Shown in pieces: positions 37,225 through 45,541 of a stretch of 64,000 nucleotides of DNA. Both the position numbers and the translations under genes were made by a program. The notes under the pieces are model-generated. The model was not told the origin of the DNA and did not search any database. It saw only the letters and a list, made by a program, of their open reading frames with translations. Origin of the DNA: Sulfuricella sp. (lineage in GTDB: Bacteria > Pseudomonadota > Gammaproteobacteria > Burkholderiales > Sulfuricellaceae); assembly GCA_018336195.1 (NCBI GenBank), contig JAGXQV010000110.1, positions 1-64,000 on the forward strand, given 5' to 3'. The first letter of the stretch is position 1. Each line of letters begins with the position of its first letter.

Positions 37225-38010
37225 ATGTTCCTCCTCGTCATCCTCGCCGGCGCCGCCACCGGCATCGTACTCGGCCTGTTCGGCTCGGGCGGGTCGATCA
37301 TCGCCATGCCGGCGCTGATGCTGCTGCTCGACGTGCCGGCCAAATCGGCCATCGCCATGAGCCTGGGCATCGTTGCCGTCACCGCCAGCATCTCGGCCTG
37401 GGACAACTGGCGGCGCGGCAATGTCGATCTGAAAATCTCGCTGGTTTTCGGCTTTTTCGGGGTGATCGGCACCTACGGCGGGGCGCGCCTGGGGGTGGTC
37501 ACCCCGGTGGCGGTACAGCTTGGCCTGTTTGCCCTGGTGATGTATGCCGCCGCGTGGAAGATGCTGCAAAGAAAGCCGGTTCCAGTGCCGTCCGCGCAAC
37601 TCGCCGGCGCTGGCGGCCCGCCCTTGAGCGAGGAGGAAACCATTTCCGCCAACCTCACCCACATCGCCGCGCACGGTATCGGCGTGGGCGTGCTCACCGG
37701 TCTGGTGGGAGTAGGCGGCGGCTTCCTGATCGTGCCGGCGCTGGTGCTGCTGTCCGGCATTCCGATGAAGATGGCGGTGGGCACCTCGCTGGCCATCGTC
37801 GCCGCCAAGTCCTACGCCGGTTTTGCCGGCTACTTCGGTGCGGTGCCGGTCGATTGGGGAATCATGGCCTCGTTTACCGCCGTCACCGTGGCCGGCAGCT
37901 TCGCCGGCACCCGCCTGGCGCAGCGTTTTTCGCAGGAAACCCTGAAACGGGCGTTCGGCTGGTTCCTGGTGGCGGTCGCCACTTATCTGTTGTTCAAGAG
38001 CATTCTGTAA
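37225..38010 (+). CDS. Sulfite exporter TauE/SafE family protein
   Basis: A 261-residue membrane protein of about eight helices. The family repeats are visible: GIVLGLFGSGGSIIAMPALMLLLDVPAKSAIAMSLG and GVLTGLVGVGGGFLIVPALVLLSGIPMKMAVGTSLA. It likely exports sulfite or related anions formed by the persulfide dioxygenase; TauE/SafE genes are frequent partners of BigR/Blh. The ATG at 37225 with AAGGAAA is preferred to the longer frame from 37138, which runs through the terminator. Confidence 0.92.
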   Translation: MFLLVILAGAATGIVLGLFGSGGSIIAMPALMLLLDVPAKSAIAMSLGIVAVTASISAWDNWRRGNVDLKISLVFGFFGVIGTYGGARLGVVTPVAVQLGLFALVMYAAAWKMLQRKPVPVPSAQLAGAGGPPLSEEETISANLTHIAAHGIGVGVLTGLVGVGGGFLIVPALVLLSGIPMKMAVGTSLAIVAAKSYAGFAGYFGAVPVDWGIMASFTAVTVAGSFAGTRLAQRFSQETLKRAFGWFLVAVATYLLFKSIL

Positions 38011-38023
38011 AGGGGGAAAAAAG

Positions 38024-38413
38024 ATGAAGAATCTTCTGGCGGGAGTCTGTCTGCTGTTTTCGTTCAACGTGGCCGCGCAGGACGCGCCGGGCGACGCGAA
38101 TGCCTGGGTGCATTCGGTCCAAGACATCGTCAAGACCGAGCGGGTCACGCTCAAGAAAAGTCCGATGTCCGACCAGACCAATATCGGCCTGATGATCCCC
38201 GTAAAGGAGATGCTCGTCGAACCGGGGAAACTGACGGATGGCGGAAAACAGGTTCTGGAAATGGCCGACGCCTACGTCAAACAATTCGGAAGGAAACTCA
38301 GCGTTTTGCTCCCCGACGAAAAACACGCCGAGAAGGCCGATGATTGTAACGGCCCGGGCACCGTAAAAAAAGGACTGACGGGCGCCTACGTGTATATCTT
38401 CATCAAGGACTGA
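38024..38413 (+). CDS. Exported protein of unknown function
   Basis: A 129-residue protein with a signal peptide (residues about 1-18, NLLAGVCLLFSFNVAAQD). The mature part is small and hydrophilic: SVQDIVKTERVTLKKSPMSDQ, then an Ala/Leu helix (GGKQVLEMADAYVKQFGRK) and a C-terminal strand TGAYVYIFIKD. There is one Cys in ADDCNG. I do not recognise it. It is 13 bases after the exporter and 10 bases before the next gene, with GGGGG in front of the start, so it belongs to the sulfur cluster. Confidence 0.7.
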   Translation: MKNLLAGVCLLFSFNVAAQDAPGDANAWVHSVQDIVKTERVTLKKSPMSDQTNIGLMIPVKEMLVEPGKLTDGGKQVLEMADAYVKQFGRKLSVLLPDEKHAEKADDCNGPGTVKKGLTGAYVYIFIKD

Positions 38414-38423
38414 GAGCGCTGCC

Positions 38424-38729
38424 ATGCCATTCCACCTCCAAGTTATTTCCCAGCAGCCGCCCGGCGGGCGCTGCACGCTTTACGCCCGCTATGCGGCGGA
38501 ACTATCATCCTGCTTCGGCGCGGCGCTGGACATCGTCTACACGGATTGCCGCGATGCCCACGGCGCGGGGTTTCCCTCCCTGCTGCTGAACGGCATGGCG
38601 CTGCAACCCGGCGACGGGGTGATTCTCTCGCCGCACGACTTGGTTACGGCGCTGGCGGGCTTTAATCCCGCGCCCGACCTGTTGCAACGCCTGCAAACCA
38701 TAGAAGATAAGCTTTTACAGGAGGCATGA
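38424..38729 (+). CDS. Small protein with thioredoxin-like ending
   Basis: 101 residues, cytoplasmic. The segment AALDIVYTDCRDAHGAGFPSLLLNGMALQP has the cis-Pro, strand and turn arrangement seen after the active site of thioredoxin-like and selenoprotein-W-like proteins (FPSLLLNG), but only isolated cysteines (RCTL, SSCF, TDCR). The function is unknown. It abuts the PLP enzyme gene (zero spacing: TGA then ATG), so they are probably made together. Confidence 0.65.
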   Translation: MPFHLQVISQQPPGGRCTLYARYAAELSSCFGAALDIVYTDCRDAHGAGFPSLLLNGMALQPGDGVILSPHDLVTALAGFNPAPDLLQRLQTIEDKLLQEA

Positions 38730-39899
38730 ATGAACGAGCACACCCCCGGTCTTTCCACCCGTTGCGTCCATGCCGGCGAACTGGCCGACGCCCACGGCTC
38801 GCCGCACACGCCGATCTATACCACCACCACGTTCAAGTTCGCCAATACCGCCGACCTGCTCGACGTGGTGGACGGCAGGAAACCCGGCAGCCTGTACACG
38901 CGCTACGGCCTCAACCCGACGATCTTCAGCCTGGAAGCCAAGCTCGCCGCGCTGGAAGGCGCCGAAGCGGCATGGTCGTTCTGCTCCGGGATGGCGGCGG
39001 AAGCCGCGCTGTTCCTCGCCCACGGGCGCAAAGGCATCGTGTGCATTGGCGACGCCTACGGCGGCACCATGGAGCTGCTTTCCACGCAACTGCGCGAACT
39101 CAACATCCCCACCTACTTCCTCGCCGGCAACCGTCTCGACGGCTTGAAATCATTTCTCGACGCGGGAGCGGGGCTGGTGTTCTTCGAAACCCCGACCAAC
39201 CCCACCCTGGAGGTGCTGGATATCCGCCGCATCTGCGACCTGGCCCACGAGCGCGGCGTGCTGGTGGCGGTGGATAACACCTTCGCCTCGCCGGCGAACC
39301 AGAGCCCGCTTGAACTCGGCGCGGATTTCGTGGTGCACAGCGCCACCAAGTACCTGGGCGGCCACAGCGACCTGACCGCGGGCGCGCTGATGGGATCGAA
39401 ACACCTGCTGGCGGCGGTATGGAACTGGCGCAAGAACCTGGGCAGCGCGCTCGCCCCGGAAACCGCCGCCCAGTTGATGCGCTCGATCCGCACCCTGACG
39501 GTGCGGGTGGAGCGCCAGAACGCCACCGCCCAGGCCGTCGCCGAAGCGATGGCGAGCCACCCGAAAGTGGCGCGGGTGCTCTACCCCGGCCTGCCGGATT
39601 TCCCCGGCCACGAGACCGCCAAGGCGCAGATGAAGGGATACGGCGGCATGCTTACCCTCGACCTCAAGGGCGGCTACGACGACGCAGTGCGCACGGTGGA
39701 CAAGCTCACGCTCTTCGCCATCGCCCCCAGCCTGGGCGGCGTGGAAAGCCTCGCCACCATGCCGGTCACCACCACCCACCACGGCCTGTCCGCAGAGGAG
39801 CGGGCGCGGCGCGGCATCACGGATACCATGATCCGCCTCTCGGTCGGCCTGGAGGACGCCGCCGACCTGATCGCCGATCTGGAGCAGGCGCTGGATTAA
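38730..39899 (+). CDS. PLP-dependent Cys/Met metabolism enzyme (cystathionine gamma-synthase / methionine gamma-lyase type)
   Basis: A 389-residue enzyme with PLP bound to Lys in HSATKYLGGHSD. The N-terminal STRCVHAGE, the YTRYGLNPTIFSLEAKLAALEGAE segment and the C-terminal IRLSVGLEDAADLIADLEQAL are typical of the family. It could make or break C-S bonds (O-acylhomoserine sulfhydrylase, cystathionine synthase or lyase). In this cluster, cleavage or use of sulfide is plausible; exact activity is not deducible. Confidence 0.9.
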   Translation: MNEHTPGLSTRCVHAGELADAHGSPHTPIYTTTTFKFANTADLLDVVDGRKPGSLYTRYGLNPTIFSLEAKLAALEGAEAAWSFCSGMAAEAALFLAHGRKGIVCIGDAYGGTMELLSTQLRELNIPTYFLAGNRLDGLKSFLDAGAGLVFFETPTNPTLEVLDIRRICDLAHERGVLVAVDNTFASPANQSPLELGADFVVHSATKYLGGHSDLTAGALMGSKHLLAAVWNWRKNLGSALAPETAAQLMRSIRTLTVRVERQNATAQAVAEAMASHPKVARVLYPGLPDFPGHETAKAQMKGYGGMLTLDLKGGYDDAVRTVDKLTLFAIAPSLGGVESLATMPVTTTHHGLSAEERARRGITDTMIRLSVGLEDAADLIADLEQALD

Positions 39900-39901
39900 T
39901 C

Positions 39902-40639
39902 ATGTGCGAACTGTTCGGGATGTCCGCCAGCACCGCCGTAACGGCCCGCGAGAGCCTGACGGAATTCCGCCGGCGCGGTGGCCTGGCCGCCGACAACCCC
40001 GACGGCTGGGGCATCGCCTGGCGGGAAAACGGAGCATTCCATCTAACCAAGGAACCCCTGCCCGCGTGCGAAAGCGCCTTGTTCGCCGAGTTGTGCGCCA
40101 GCTTGCATTCCGATCTGGTCGTCGCCCACGTGCGCAAAGCGAGGTTCCCGCCGGTCAACAGCCTCGGCAACACCCATCCCTTCCAGAGCGTCTGCTGCGG
40201 CAAGACCTGGATCTTCGCCCACAACGGCCTGGTGCCGGACATCGTGGAAATCGAGCTGGCGAACGACCGACCGGTGTGTCGCCCCGAAGGCGAAACCGAT
40301 TCGGAATACGCCTTCTGCCACCTGCTGAGCCATCTCGCCGAAAATTCCGCCGCCGACGGGGCCGCGCCGTTCGCCGGCCTGGCGGCGGTCAGCGAACTGG
40401 TCGCGGCGCACGGAAAATTCAACTTCCTCATGTCGGACGGCGAGCACCTGATCGCCTACGGCCACGACCGCCTCCATTACCTGGAGCAGGCCACCCCCCG
40501 CGAGAGCGTCATGATCGCCACGGAGCCGCTGTCCGGCGGCGCAAATTGGGCGCCTTTCCGGCCAGGCGAATTGCGCATTTACCGCCAGGGCAGGATCGTC
40601 GGGCGCATCCCGGTCAATTCGGAGGAAGCTCTGGCATGA
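39902..40639 (+). CDS. Class II glutamine amidotransferase-like protein
   Basis: 245 residues with N-terminal nucleophile Cys2 (MCELFGMSAS) and the Ntn-hydrolase motifs NPDGWGIAW, VAHVRKARFPPV and TWIFAHNGLVPD, as in YafJ/EgtC-like proteins. EgtC hydrolyses gamma-glutamyl intermediates in sulfur metabolism, but no egt genes are present. It starts three bases after the PLP enzyme. The ATG at 39902 is needed for the Cys at position 2; the longer open frame from 39419 is a shadow of the PLP gene. Confidence 0.88.
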   Translation: MCELFGMSASTAVTARESLTEFRRRGGLAADNPDGWGIAWRENGAFHLTKEPLPACESALFAELCASLHSDLVVAHVRKARFPPVNSLGNTHPFQSVCCGKTWIFAHNGLVPDIVEIELANDRPVCRPEGETDSEYAFCHLLSHLAENSAADGAAPFAGLAAVSELVAAHGKFNFLMSDGEHLIAYGHDRLHYLEQATPRESVMIATEPLSGGANWAPFRPGELRIYRQGRIVGRIPVNSEEALA

Positions 40640-40743
40640 ACCATCCGCTCTATCTCGACTGCAACGCCACCGCTGCGGACGCCACGCGTCCCGACCCGGC
40701 GTTGTACCTCAGAGCTGATCGCGGCATGGCGGAATCTGGCTGA
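40636..40743 (+). pseudogene. Truncated N-terminus of a cysteine-desulfurase-like protein
   Basis: A 35-codon frame beginning MNHPLYLDCNATAADATRP, which matches the N-terminal P-x-Y-L-D-x-N-A-T start of class V aminotransferase/NifS-like enzymes, then changes to unrelated residues and stops. The ATG overlaps the previous stop (ATGA), as expected for the next operon gene. After about 40705 another frame stays open for some 45 codons (SELIAAWRNLADGRR onward). It looks like a deletion junction that removed the desulfurase body. Confidence 0.5.
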
Positions 40744-40912
40744 TGGACGCCGCCTGGATGTCCGAGAACCAGCGCAGGCACTGGCGCGACGATACCGAAT
40801 TCCGGCTGCTGACGGACTCTCGAAGTCTGAACAAAAATTCAGGAACTCTTCAGTAGACCGCTACCTGGCGACCTATTAAGCTGCTTGCCGAATCAATCTG
40901 AACTGTTTTGCG

Positions 40913-41596
40913 ATGCGTATCTTGATCGTCGAGGACGAACCCAGGCTTGCCCAGGCACTCAAGGAAGGGCTGGAATCCGAACACTATGAGGCCGTGGTGG
41001 CGCACAGTGCCGAAGATGGGTTTTTCCAAATTCATTCCGGGTGTTTCGACCTGCTGATCCTCGATCTCATGCTGCCGGGCCGTAGCGGTCTGGAAGCCTT
41101 GACGGTCATGCGTCAGCAGGGACAAACCACGCCAGCACTAATCCTCTCGGCGCGCGACCGGGTCGAGGATCGCATCCTCGGCCTGGATGCGGGGGCCGAC
41201 GACTACTTGGTCAAGCCCTTCGCTTTTCCCGAATTGCTCGCGCGCATTCGGGCGCTGACCCGGCGCGGGCGCCCCGAGGACATCCTGCGCTTCAAGGTGG
41301 CAGACCTCGAACTGGACGCTGTCACGCGCAAGGTCACGCGCGGCCAGCAGCCTGTTGAACTGACCGTGCGGGAATTCGAGCTGCTGGAATATTTGCTGCG
41401 CTATCAGGGTCAGATCGTCTCCAGGGAGATGCTTGCCCGGGATGTGTGGCGCGAGTCGCGGCGCGCCACACCGCTGGACAACGTGATTGACGTGCATATC
41501 GCTCGCCTGCGCAGGAAGGTGGATGACGCCGATTCGCCCAAACTGATCCATACTTTGCGCGGAGTCGGTTTCATGTTGAGTGAAACGGCGCCATGA
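40913..41596 (+). CDS. OmpR-family response regulator (CusR/QseB-like)
   Basis: A 227-residue two-domain regulator. The receiver has VEDEPRL, phosphoacceptor Asp in LLILDLMLPGRSG, Ser in ILSARD and Lys in YLVKPF. The winged helix has LTVREFELLEYLLRYQGQIVSREMLARDVW and the C-terminal DVHIARLRRKVDD. It overlaps the kinase gene by four bases (ATGA). Similarity is strongest with heavy-metal and quinone-type regulators. Likely targets are itself and the following periplasmic genes. Confidence 0.95.
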   Translation: MRILIVEDEPRLAQALKEGLESEHYEAVVAHSAEDGFFQIHSGCFDLLILDLMLPGRSGLEALTVMRQQGQTTPALILSARDRVEDRILGLDAGADDYLVKPFAFPELLARIRALTRRGRPEDILRFKVADLELDAVTRKVTRGQQPVELTVREFELLEYLLRYQGQIVSREMLARDVWRESRRATPLDNVIDVHIARLRRKVDDADSPKLIHTLRGVGFMLSETAP

Positions 41597-43017
41597 ACGG
41601 CTGGCAGAGACTGTCCATCCGCGCCCGCATGGCGGTGTTCTATGCCTTGGCCATGAGCCTCATGCTGCTGGCTTACGCTGTGCTCGTGGCCATGTTGGTA
41701 CATGGTAGGCTGAAGGCCGAGATCGACCACCGCCTGGATCAGGAGATCGAAATCGTCGAACGCTCGCTGATCCTCGACCCCGGCGGTCAGGTCGCTTGGC
41801 ATACCCCCCACGAGCAGCACGAGGCCTACCAACCCCTGCGCAACGTGTCCTGGCTGGACATCCACCGTCTGGATGGCACAACCATATACCGTCTGCCGGA
41901 GACCGATATGCCGGGCATGGATACGGTGATAACGCCTTTCGAGGCAACACGCGTGGCGGGCTATTTCTCCTTCACCACCGCGAATGGCACCCGCTTGCGC
42001 GCTCTCCAGCGCGACATCGAAATATCGGGTAGGAAGGCGATCGCGCGCGCCGCCTTGTCAGAAGAGCAGGGGGAGCGCGATCTGCGCACCCTTTACTGGG
42101 TCATGGGGCTGGGTCTGCCGCTGGCGATTGTTGTTTCTCTCGTCGGCGGCTATCTGCTCGCGGGGCGTGCCCTCCGACCGATCACCGAGATGGTGGCCGA
42201 GGCGCGCGCCATCCACGCGGAACGGCTGGACACGCGCTTGCCGGTCGCCAATCCGAACGATGAGATCGGCAGACTGGCCGCCACCTTCAACGACCTGTTC
42301 GCCCGCTTGGAGAACTCCTTCGCGCAACTGAAGCGCTTCACCGCCGATGCCTCCCACGAATTGCGCACGCCGTTGGCGGTCATTCGCAGCGTCGGTGAAG
42401 TAGGGCTCAGGGAATCTCATGATGAGGCAGCCTACCGGGAGATCATCGCCTCCATGCTGGAGGAGGCCGACCGTCTGACCCTAATGGTCGAAAGTTTGCT
42501 CACGCTGACGCGCGCCGACACTGGTCTGGCGGTTCAGACCGCGAGCCCACTCGATTTGGCGGAAATGGCGGAACAGGTAGTCGCCCACTTGAGGGTGCTA
42601 TCCGAGGAAAAGGGGCAGGAGATGACGCTGGATACCGCTGGCTCGGTGCCGATCATGGCTAACCCGTCCATCCTGCGCTTGGCCGTTATCAATCTGCTCG
42701 ACAACGCCATCAAATATGCGCCACCCGCAGGTCGCGTCGTCGTGCGGGCTTCCAGGAACGATACGGAGGCCATCCTGGAGGTCGCCGATAGCGGCTCCGG
42801 CATTCCGCCCGAGCATCAGGAGCGGATATTCGAACGCTTCTACCGAACCGGTGCCGCCCGCGACCGCGCCGCAGGCGGATTCGGCTTGGGGCTGGCGGTT
42901 GCACGTTGGGCGGTAGAGACGCACGGGGGGCAGGTCAAGGTCGCTGCTTCCAGCAGCCGGGGTAGCGTGTTCCGCATCGTCCTGCCATTGCGTATTTCGC
43001 CATTGTCAGAGGATTAA
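41593..43017 (+). CDS. Sensor histidine kinase, CusS-like
   Basis: A 474-residue membrane kinase. TM1 is about 13-36 and TM2 about 160-182, with a periplasmic sensor between them. HAMP follows (LRPITEMVAEARAIHAERLDTRLP). The H-box is FTADASHELRTPLAVIRS, the N-box NLLDNAIKYAPP, and the G-boxes DSGSGIPPEHQERIFERFYR and GFGLGLAVARW. It works with the regulator just upstream. Metal sensing is inferred from family only; the periplasmic region lacks the Met-rich metal motif of CusS. Confidence 0.94.
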   Translation: MNGWQRLSIRARMAVFYALAMSLMLLAYAVLVAMLVHGRLKAEIDHRLDQEIEIVERSLILDPGGQVAWHTPHEQHEAYQPLRNVSWLDIHRLDGTTIYRLPETDMPGMDTVITPFEATRVAGYFSFTTANGTRLRALQRDIEISGRKAIARAALSEEQGERDLRTLYWVMGLGLPLAIVVSLVGGYLLAGRALRPITEMVAEARAIHAERLDTRLPVANPNDEIGRLAATFNDLFARLENSFAQLKRFTADASHELRTPLAVIRSVGEVGLRESHDEAAYREIIASMLEEADRLTLMVESLLTLTRADTGLAVQTASPLDLAEMAEQVVAHLRVLSEEKGQEMTLDTAGSVPIMANPSILRLAVINLLDNAIKYAPPAGRVVVRASRNDTEAILEVADSGSGIPPEHQERIFERFYRTGAARDRAAGGFGLGLAVARWAVETHGGQVKVAASSSRGSVFRIVLPLRISPLSED

Positions 43018-43088
43018 CACCACAGCCGATGCTGCCACGACCACGCTCATCTCACCACTTACCTTTTAACTGATACAAGGAGATCACC

Positions 43089-43649
43089 ATGAAATTGAAG
43101 CCCCTCGCATACGTTTGCCTGCTCTGTGTGTTGTCTCTGGGCGCCCAAGCGCAAGAGAAGTCGGCCAACGAGAAGGCGGCGAACGCAGACAATCCGATAC
43201 GCGCCCCCAATGGCATAAAGTTGCCCACACAGAAGGCGTTAGCCTCCAACAACTGGTTGCAAGATGCCGACAGCGATGCGGATCGGTTCCAGAAACTGGA
43301 GATATATCTGCGTGGTTTCGATCAACCGATGATGGAGGTCGGCGAACGCTACCAGCGTCTCTACGATGCCATCAAGGACAAGAACTGGGAACTGGCGGAC
43401 TACCAGTGGGACAAGGTGCGGATGGCGATCAACACCGGCCTGATGAAGCGACCGAAGCGCACGCAGAATGCCGAAGGCATGTTCCTCGACGGAGTATGGA
43501 AACAAATGGATGAGGTCATCAAGTCGAAAGACTATGGCCGGATGCGAAAACAATTCATGATAGCGAGGGAGACCTGCATGGCTTGTCACATCGCGGAGAA
43601 GGTTCCTTTCATGAATAACCGGCCTCTGTTCCGCGATCTGAAGTTTTAA
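43089..43649 (+). CDS. Periplasmic c-type cytochrome with C-terminal haem
   Basis: 186 residues. The signal peptide is about 1-21 (AYVCLLCVLSLGAQAQ). The single haem motif CMACH is at 163-167, close to the C-terminus, in ARETCMACHIAEKVPFM, with helical segments before it. This layout recalls cytochrome c'/c-556-like four-helix proteins, which bind NO or transfer electrons. AAGGAG precedes the ATG. It lies 71 bases after the kinase, as a possible regulon member. Confidence 0.85.
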   Translation: MKLKPLAYVCLLCVLSLGAQAQEKSANEKAANADNPIRAPNGIKLPTQKALASNNWLQDADSDADRFQKLEIYLRGFDQPMMEVGERYQRLYDAIKDKNWELADYQWDKVRMAINTGLMKRPKRTQNAEGMFLDGVWKQMDEVIKSKDYGRMRKQFMIARETCMACHIAEKVPFMNNRPLFRDLKF

Positions 43650-43890
43650 GCAAAATTGCGCGTATTATCCAAACAATCATCGTATGACGCGGCACCTATT
43701 GGGACGCCTACTGGTACGTCTGGGGAAATTGCGGAGACCGCAGCAAGACTTGCCGCGACGAAATCTCACGTTCGCCAGCGGCGGATGGTCAGCGCATGCG
43801 CTGGAACTGCTGATGTCACGGGAGCTGCCGTGTGGCGCGTTCCTGGCGACATCCGCGGATTGTTGTTGAAACTGCGGAGAATTCGAAACC

Positions 43891-44337
43891 ATGCAAAATA
43901 TTCGAAAGCTGCTCCTCGCCGCGCTCCTAGCCTTGGCGACAATGCCATCGCCCGCCGCCGACACCGTCACGGCGATGGAGGAATATCTGGATTTCGTCGA
44001 TTACGGCGGCGGCATCATCCTGCCCGAGCAGATTCCCGCCGCCGACTGGAAAAAGATCGTGGTCATCGACGCCCGCGATGCCGGGCAATACCAAAAGGAT
44101 CACATCCCCGGTGCGCTCAATATCGAATGGCGGCAAGTGCTGGCGCGCCGCACCGAATTGCCGCAGGACAAGATGGTGCTGCTCTACTGCAACACCGGCA
44201 CCCTGTCTGCCCAAGCGGGTTTCGCCCTGCGCCTGGCCGGCATGGACAACGTGCGCATCCTGCAAAACGGCTTCACCGGCTGGAAAGCCAAGGGGGGATT
44301 CGATGCCCACCGCCGCGTGACTGAGGCAAAAGAATGA
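43891..44337 (+). CDS. Periplasmic rhodanese-domain protein
   Basis: 148 residues. The signal peptide is about 1-23 (KLLLAALLALATMPSPAAD). The single rhodanese domain has KIVVIDARDAGQYQKDHIPGALNIEW and the catalytic loop YCNTGTLSAQ with Cys100. It can carry persulfide in the periplasm. It overlaps the next gene by four bases (ATGA) in the order rhodanese - unknown - TlpA. Confidence 0.9.
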   Translation: MQNIRKLLLAALLALATMPSPAADTVTAMEEYLDFVDYGGGIILPEQIPAADWKKIVVIDARDAGQYQKDHIPGALNIEWRQVLARRTELPQDKMVLLYCNTGTLSAQAGFALRLAGMDNVRILQNGFTGWKAKGGFDAHRRVTEAKE

Positions 44338-44921
44338 ATGTGATGCGATCTCTGGCTCTGCTGACTTTGTTGCTGGCGGGCAATCTACACGCCGGGGAAG
44401 ATGGAACCCCATATCAACGCCACCCGGAAACCGGCTTGGAAAGCTGGACCGCCACCCGTAGCGGCGTCACCCTGGCGCTTACCCAACTCACACCCGACCA
44501 GAACCGCGCCTTCTTCATGGGGCGCGACTTTGCGGCGGCGGATGCGGAGCACTACGCGGCGGCTTGCGGCTTCATGACCATCCTGCGCAACGAGTCGGCA
44601 GCGGCTGCCGTGACCTACGATTTGGCGGCGTGGCGCGCCGTTCTCCCCGGCGGCAAGGGCCACCCTATGAAGCTCAAGGAAGACTGGCTCAGCGAATGGA
44701 CGGCGCGTGGCTTGCCGGAAACCCAGAAAATCGCCTTCGAGTGGTCGCAACTCCCCTCTACCCAAAGGTTCGAACCGGGCGACTGGAACCAGGGCATGAC
44801 GACCTTCGCGCTGCCGCGCGGCAGCCGTTTCGACCTGCATTACCGCTGGACGACAGATGGCCGGCAACACCGGAACACCCTGAAAGGAGTGCGTTGTGCG
44901 AATGACATTGGCAGTAATTAG
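44334..44921 (+). CDS. Secreted protein of unknown function
   Basis: 195 residues with a signal peptide (about 1-21, MRSLALLTLLLAGNLHAGED). The mature protein has YQRHPETGLESWTATRSGVTLALTQLTPDQNRAFFMGR, AACGFMTILRNESAAAAVTYDL and RSRFDLHYRW-like strands, and two Cys (AACGF and VRCAND) that may form a disulfide. I do not recognise the family. It overlaps both neighbours (rhodanese by 4, TlpA by 26 bases), so it is co-translated with them and is probably a partner of the periplasmic thiol system. Confidence 0.75.
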   Translation: MNVMRSLALLTLLLAGNLHAGEDGTPYQRHPETGLESWTATRSGVTLALTQLTPDQNRAFFMGRDFAAADAEHYAAACGFMTILRNESAAAAVTYDLAAWRAVLPGGKGHPMKLKEDWLSEWTARGLPETQKIAFEWSQLPSTQRFEPGDWNQGMTTFALPRGSRFDLHYRWTTDGRQHRNTLKGVRCANDIGSN

Positions 44922-45426
44922 CCTGGCCCTGATGCTGGTCGCGGGCCGGGGTTACGGGGGCGATAGCGCTTCGTCCCTGATTTCCCTGATTGAGCGCAAA
45001 CCCGCGCCGGAACTGAAACTGGAAGACCTCGACGGCAAGCCCCTCCGCCTCGCCGACCTGCGCGGCAAGGTGGTGCTGGTGAATTTCTGGGCGACCTGGT
45101 GCCCGCCCTGCCGCCGCGAAATGCCGTCGCTGCAGCGTCTCTACCAGAGCCTGCCGCGCGAGCGTTTCGAAGTCCTCGCGGTGAACGTCGGCGAGGACGA
45201 CGGCACGGTATTCGCCTTTACCGGCACCCTCGATCCAGCGCCGACATTTCCCTTGCTGCTCGACCGCGACAGCCAGGTAATCCGCAAGTGGCCGGTAAAG
45301 GGGCTGCCTTCCAGTTTCGTCATCGACCAACAGGGCCGCGTGGCACTACGCGCGGTGGGTGGGCGGGACTTCGACAGTCCGGCGGTGGCGGGGCAGGTCC
45401 GCGCCTTGATCGAGGAGAAGCGTTGA
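44896..45426 (+). CDS. TlpA-like periplasmic thioredoxin
   Basis: A 176-residue TlpA/ResA-type thiol-disulfide oxidoreductase. The signal peptide or anchor is about 1-19. The active site CPPC is in NFWATWCPPCRREMPSL (Cys69/Cys72). The cis-Pro is in KGLPSSFVIDQQGRV. It could reduce the rhodanese, the unknown protein, or apo-cytochrome. It overlaps the upstream gene by 26 bases. The REP-like hairpin at 45465 follows its stop. Confidence 0.93.
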   Translation: MRMTLAVISLALMLVAGRGYGGDSASSLISLIERKPAPELKLEDLDGKPLRLADLRGKVVLVNFWATWCPPCRREMPSLQRLYQSLPRERFEVLAVNVGEDDGTVFAFTGTLDPAPTFPLLLDRDSQVIRKWPVKGLPSSFVIDQQGRVALRAVGGRDFDSPAVAGQVRALIEEKR

Positions 45427-45464
45427 GTCGGGTTGTCCGCGCCGAGCCTTGGGCGGCGAGGGCC

Positions 45465-45502
45465 GTCGGATGTGCTGACGAAGGAAGCGCATCAATCGCG
45501 TA
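45465..45502 (+). repeat. Single REP-like hairpin
   Basis: The left arm (45465-45494) is the same as that of the element at 46474 except for GTCGG in place of GTAGG, followed by ATCGCGTA-like bases. It can fold GATGTGC with GCGCATC around an 11-base loop. The second arm is absent or too decayed to see. It lies between the convergent tlpA and tacT genes. Confidence 0.65.
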
Positions 45503-45541
45503 ATCCGGAACCCGTGGTTTGTCCGATTCCGAATCGTTACC

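Noticed and set aside
43656..44324. A 222-codon frame overlapping the periplasmic rhodanese gene
   Set aside because: Out of frame with the well-supported rhodanese; translation is Arg/Pro-rich shadow.
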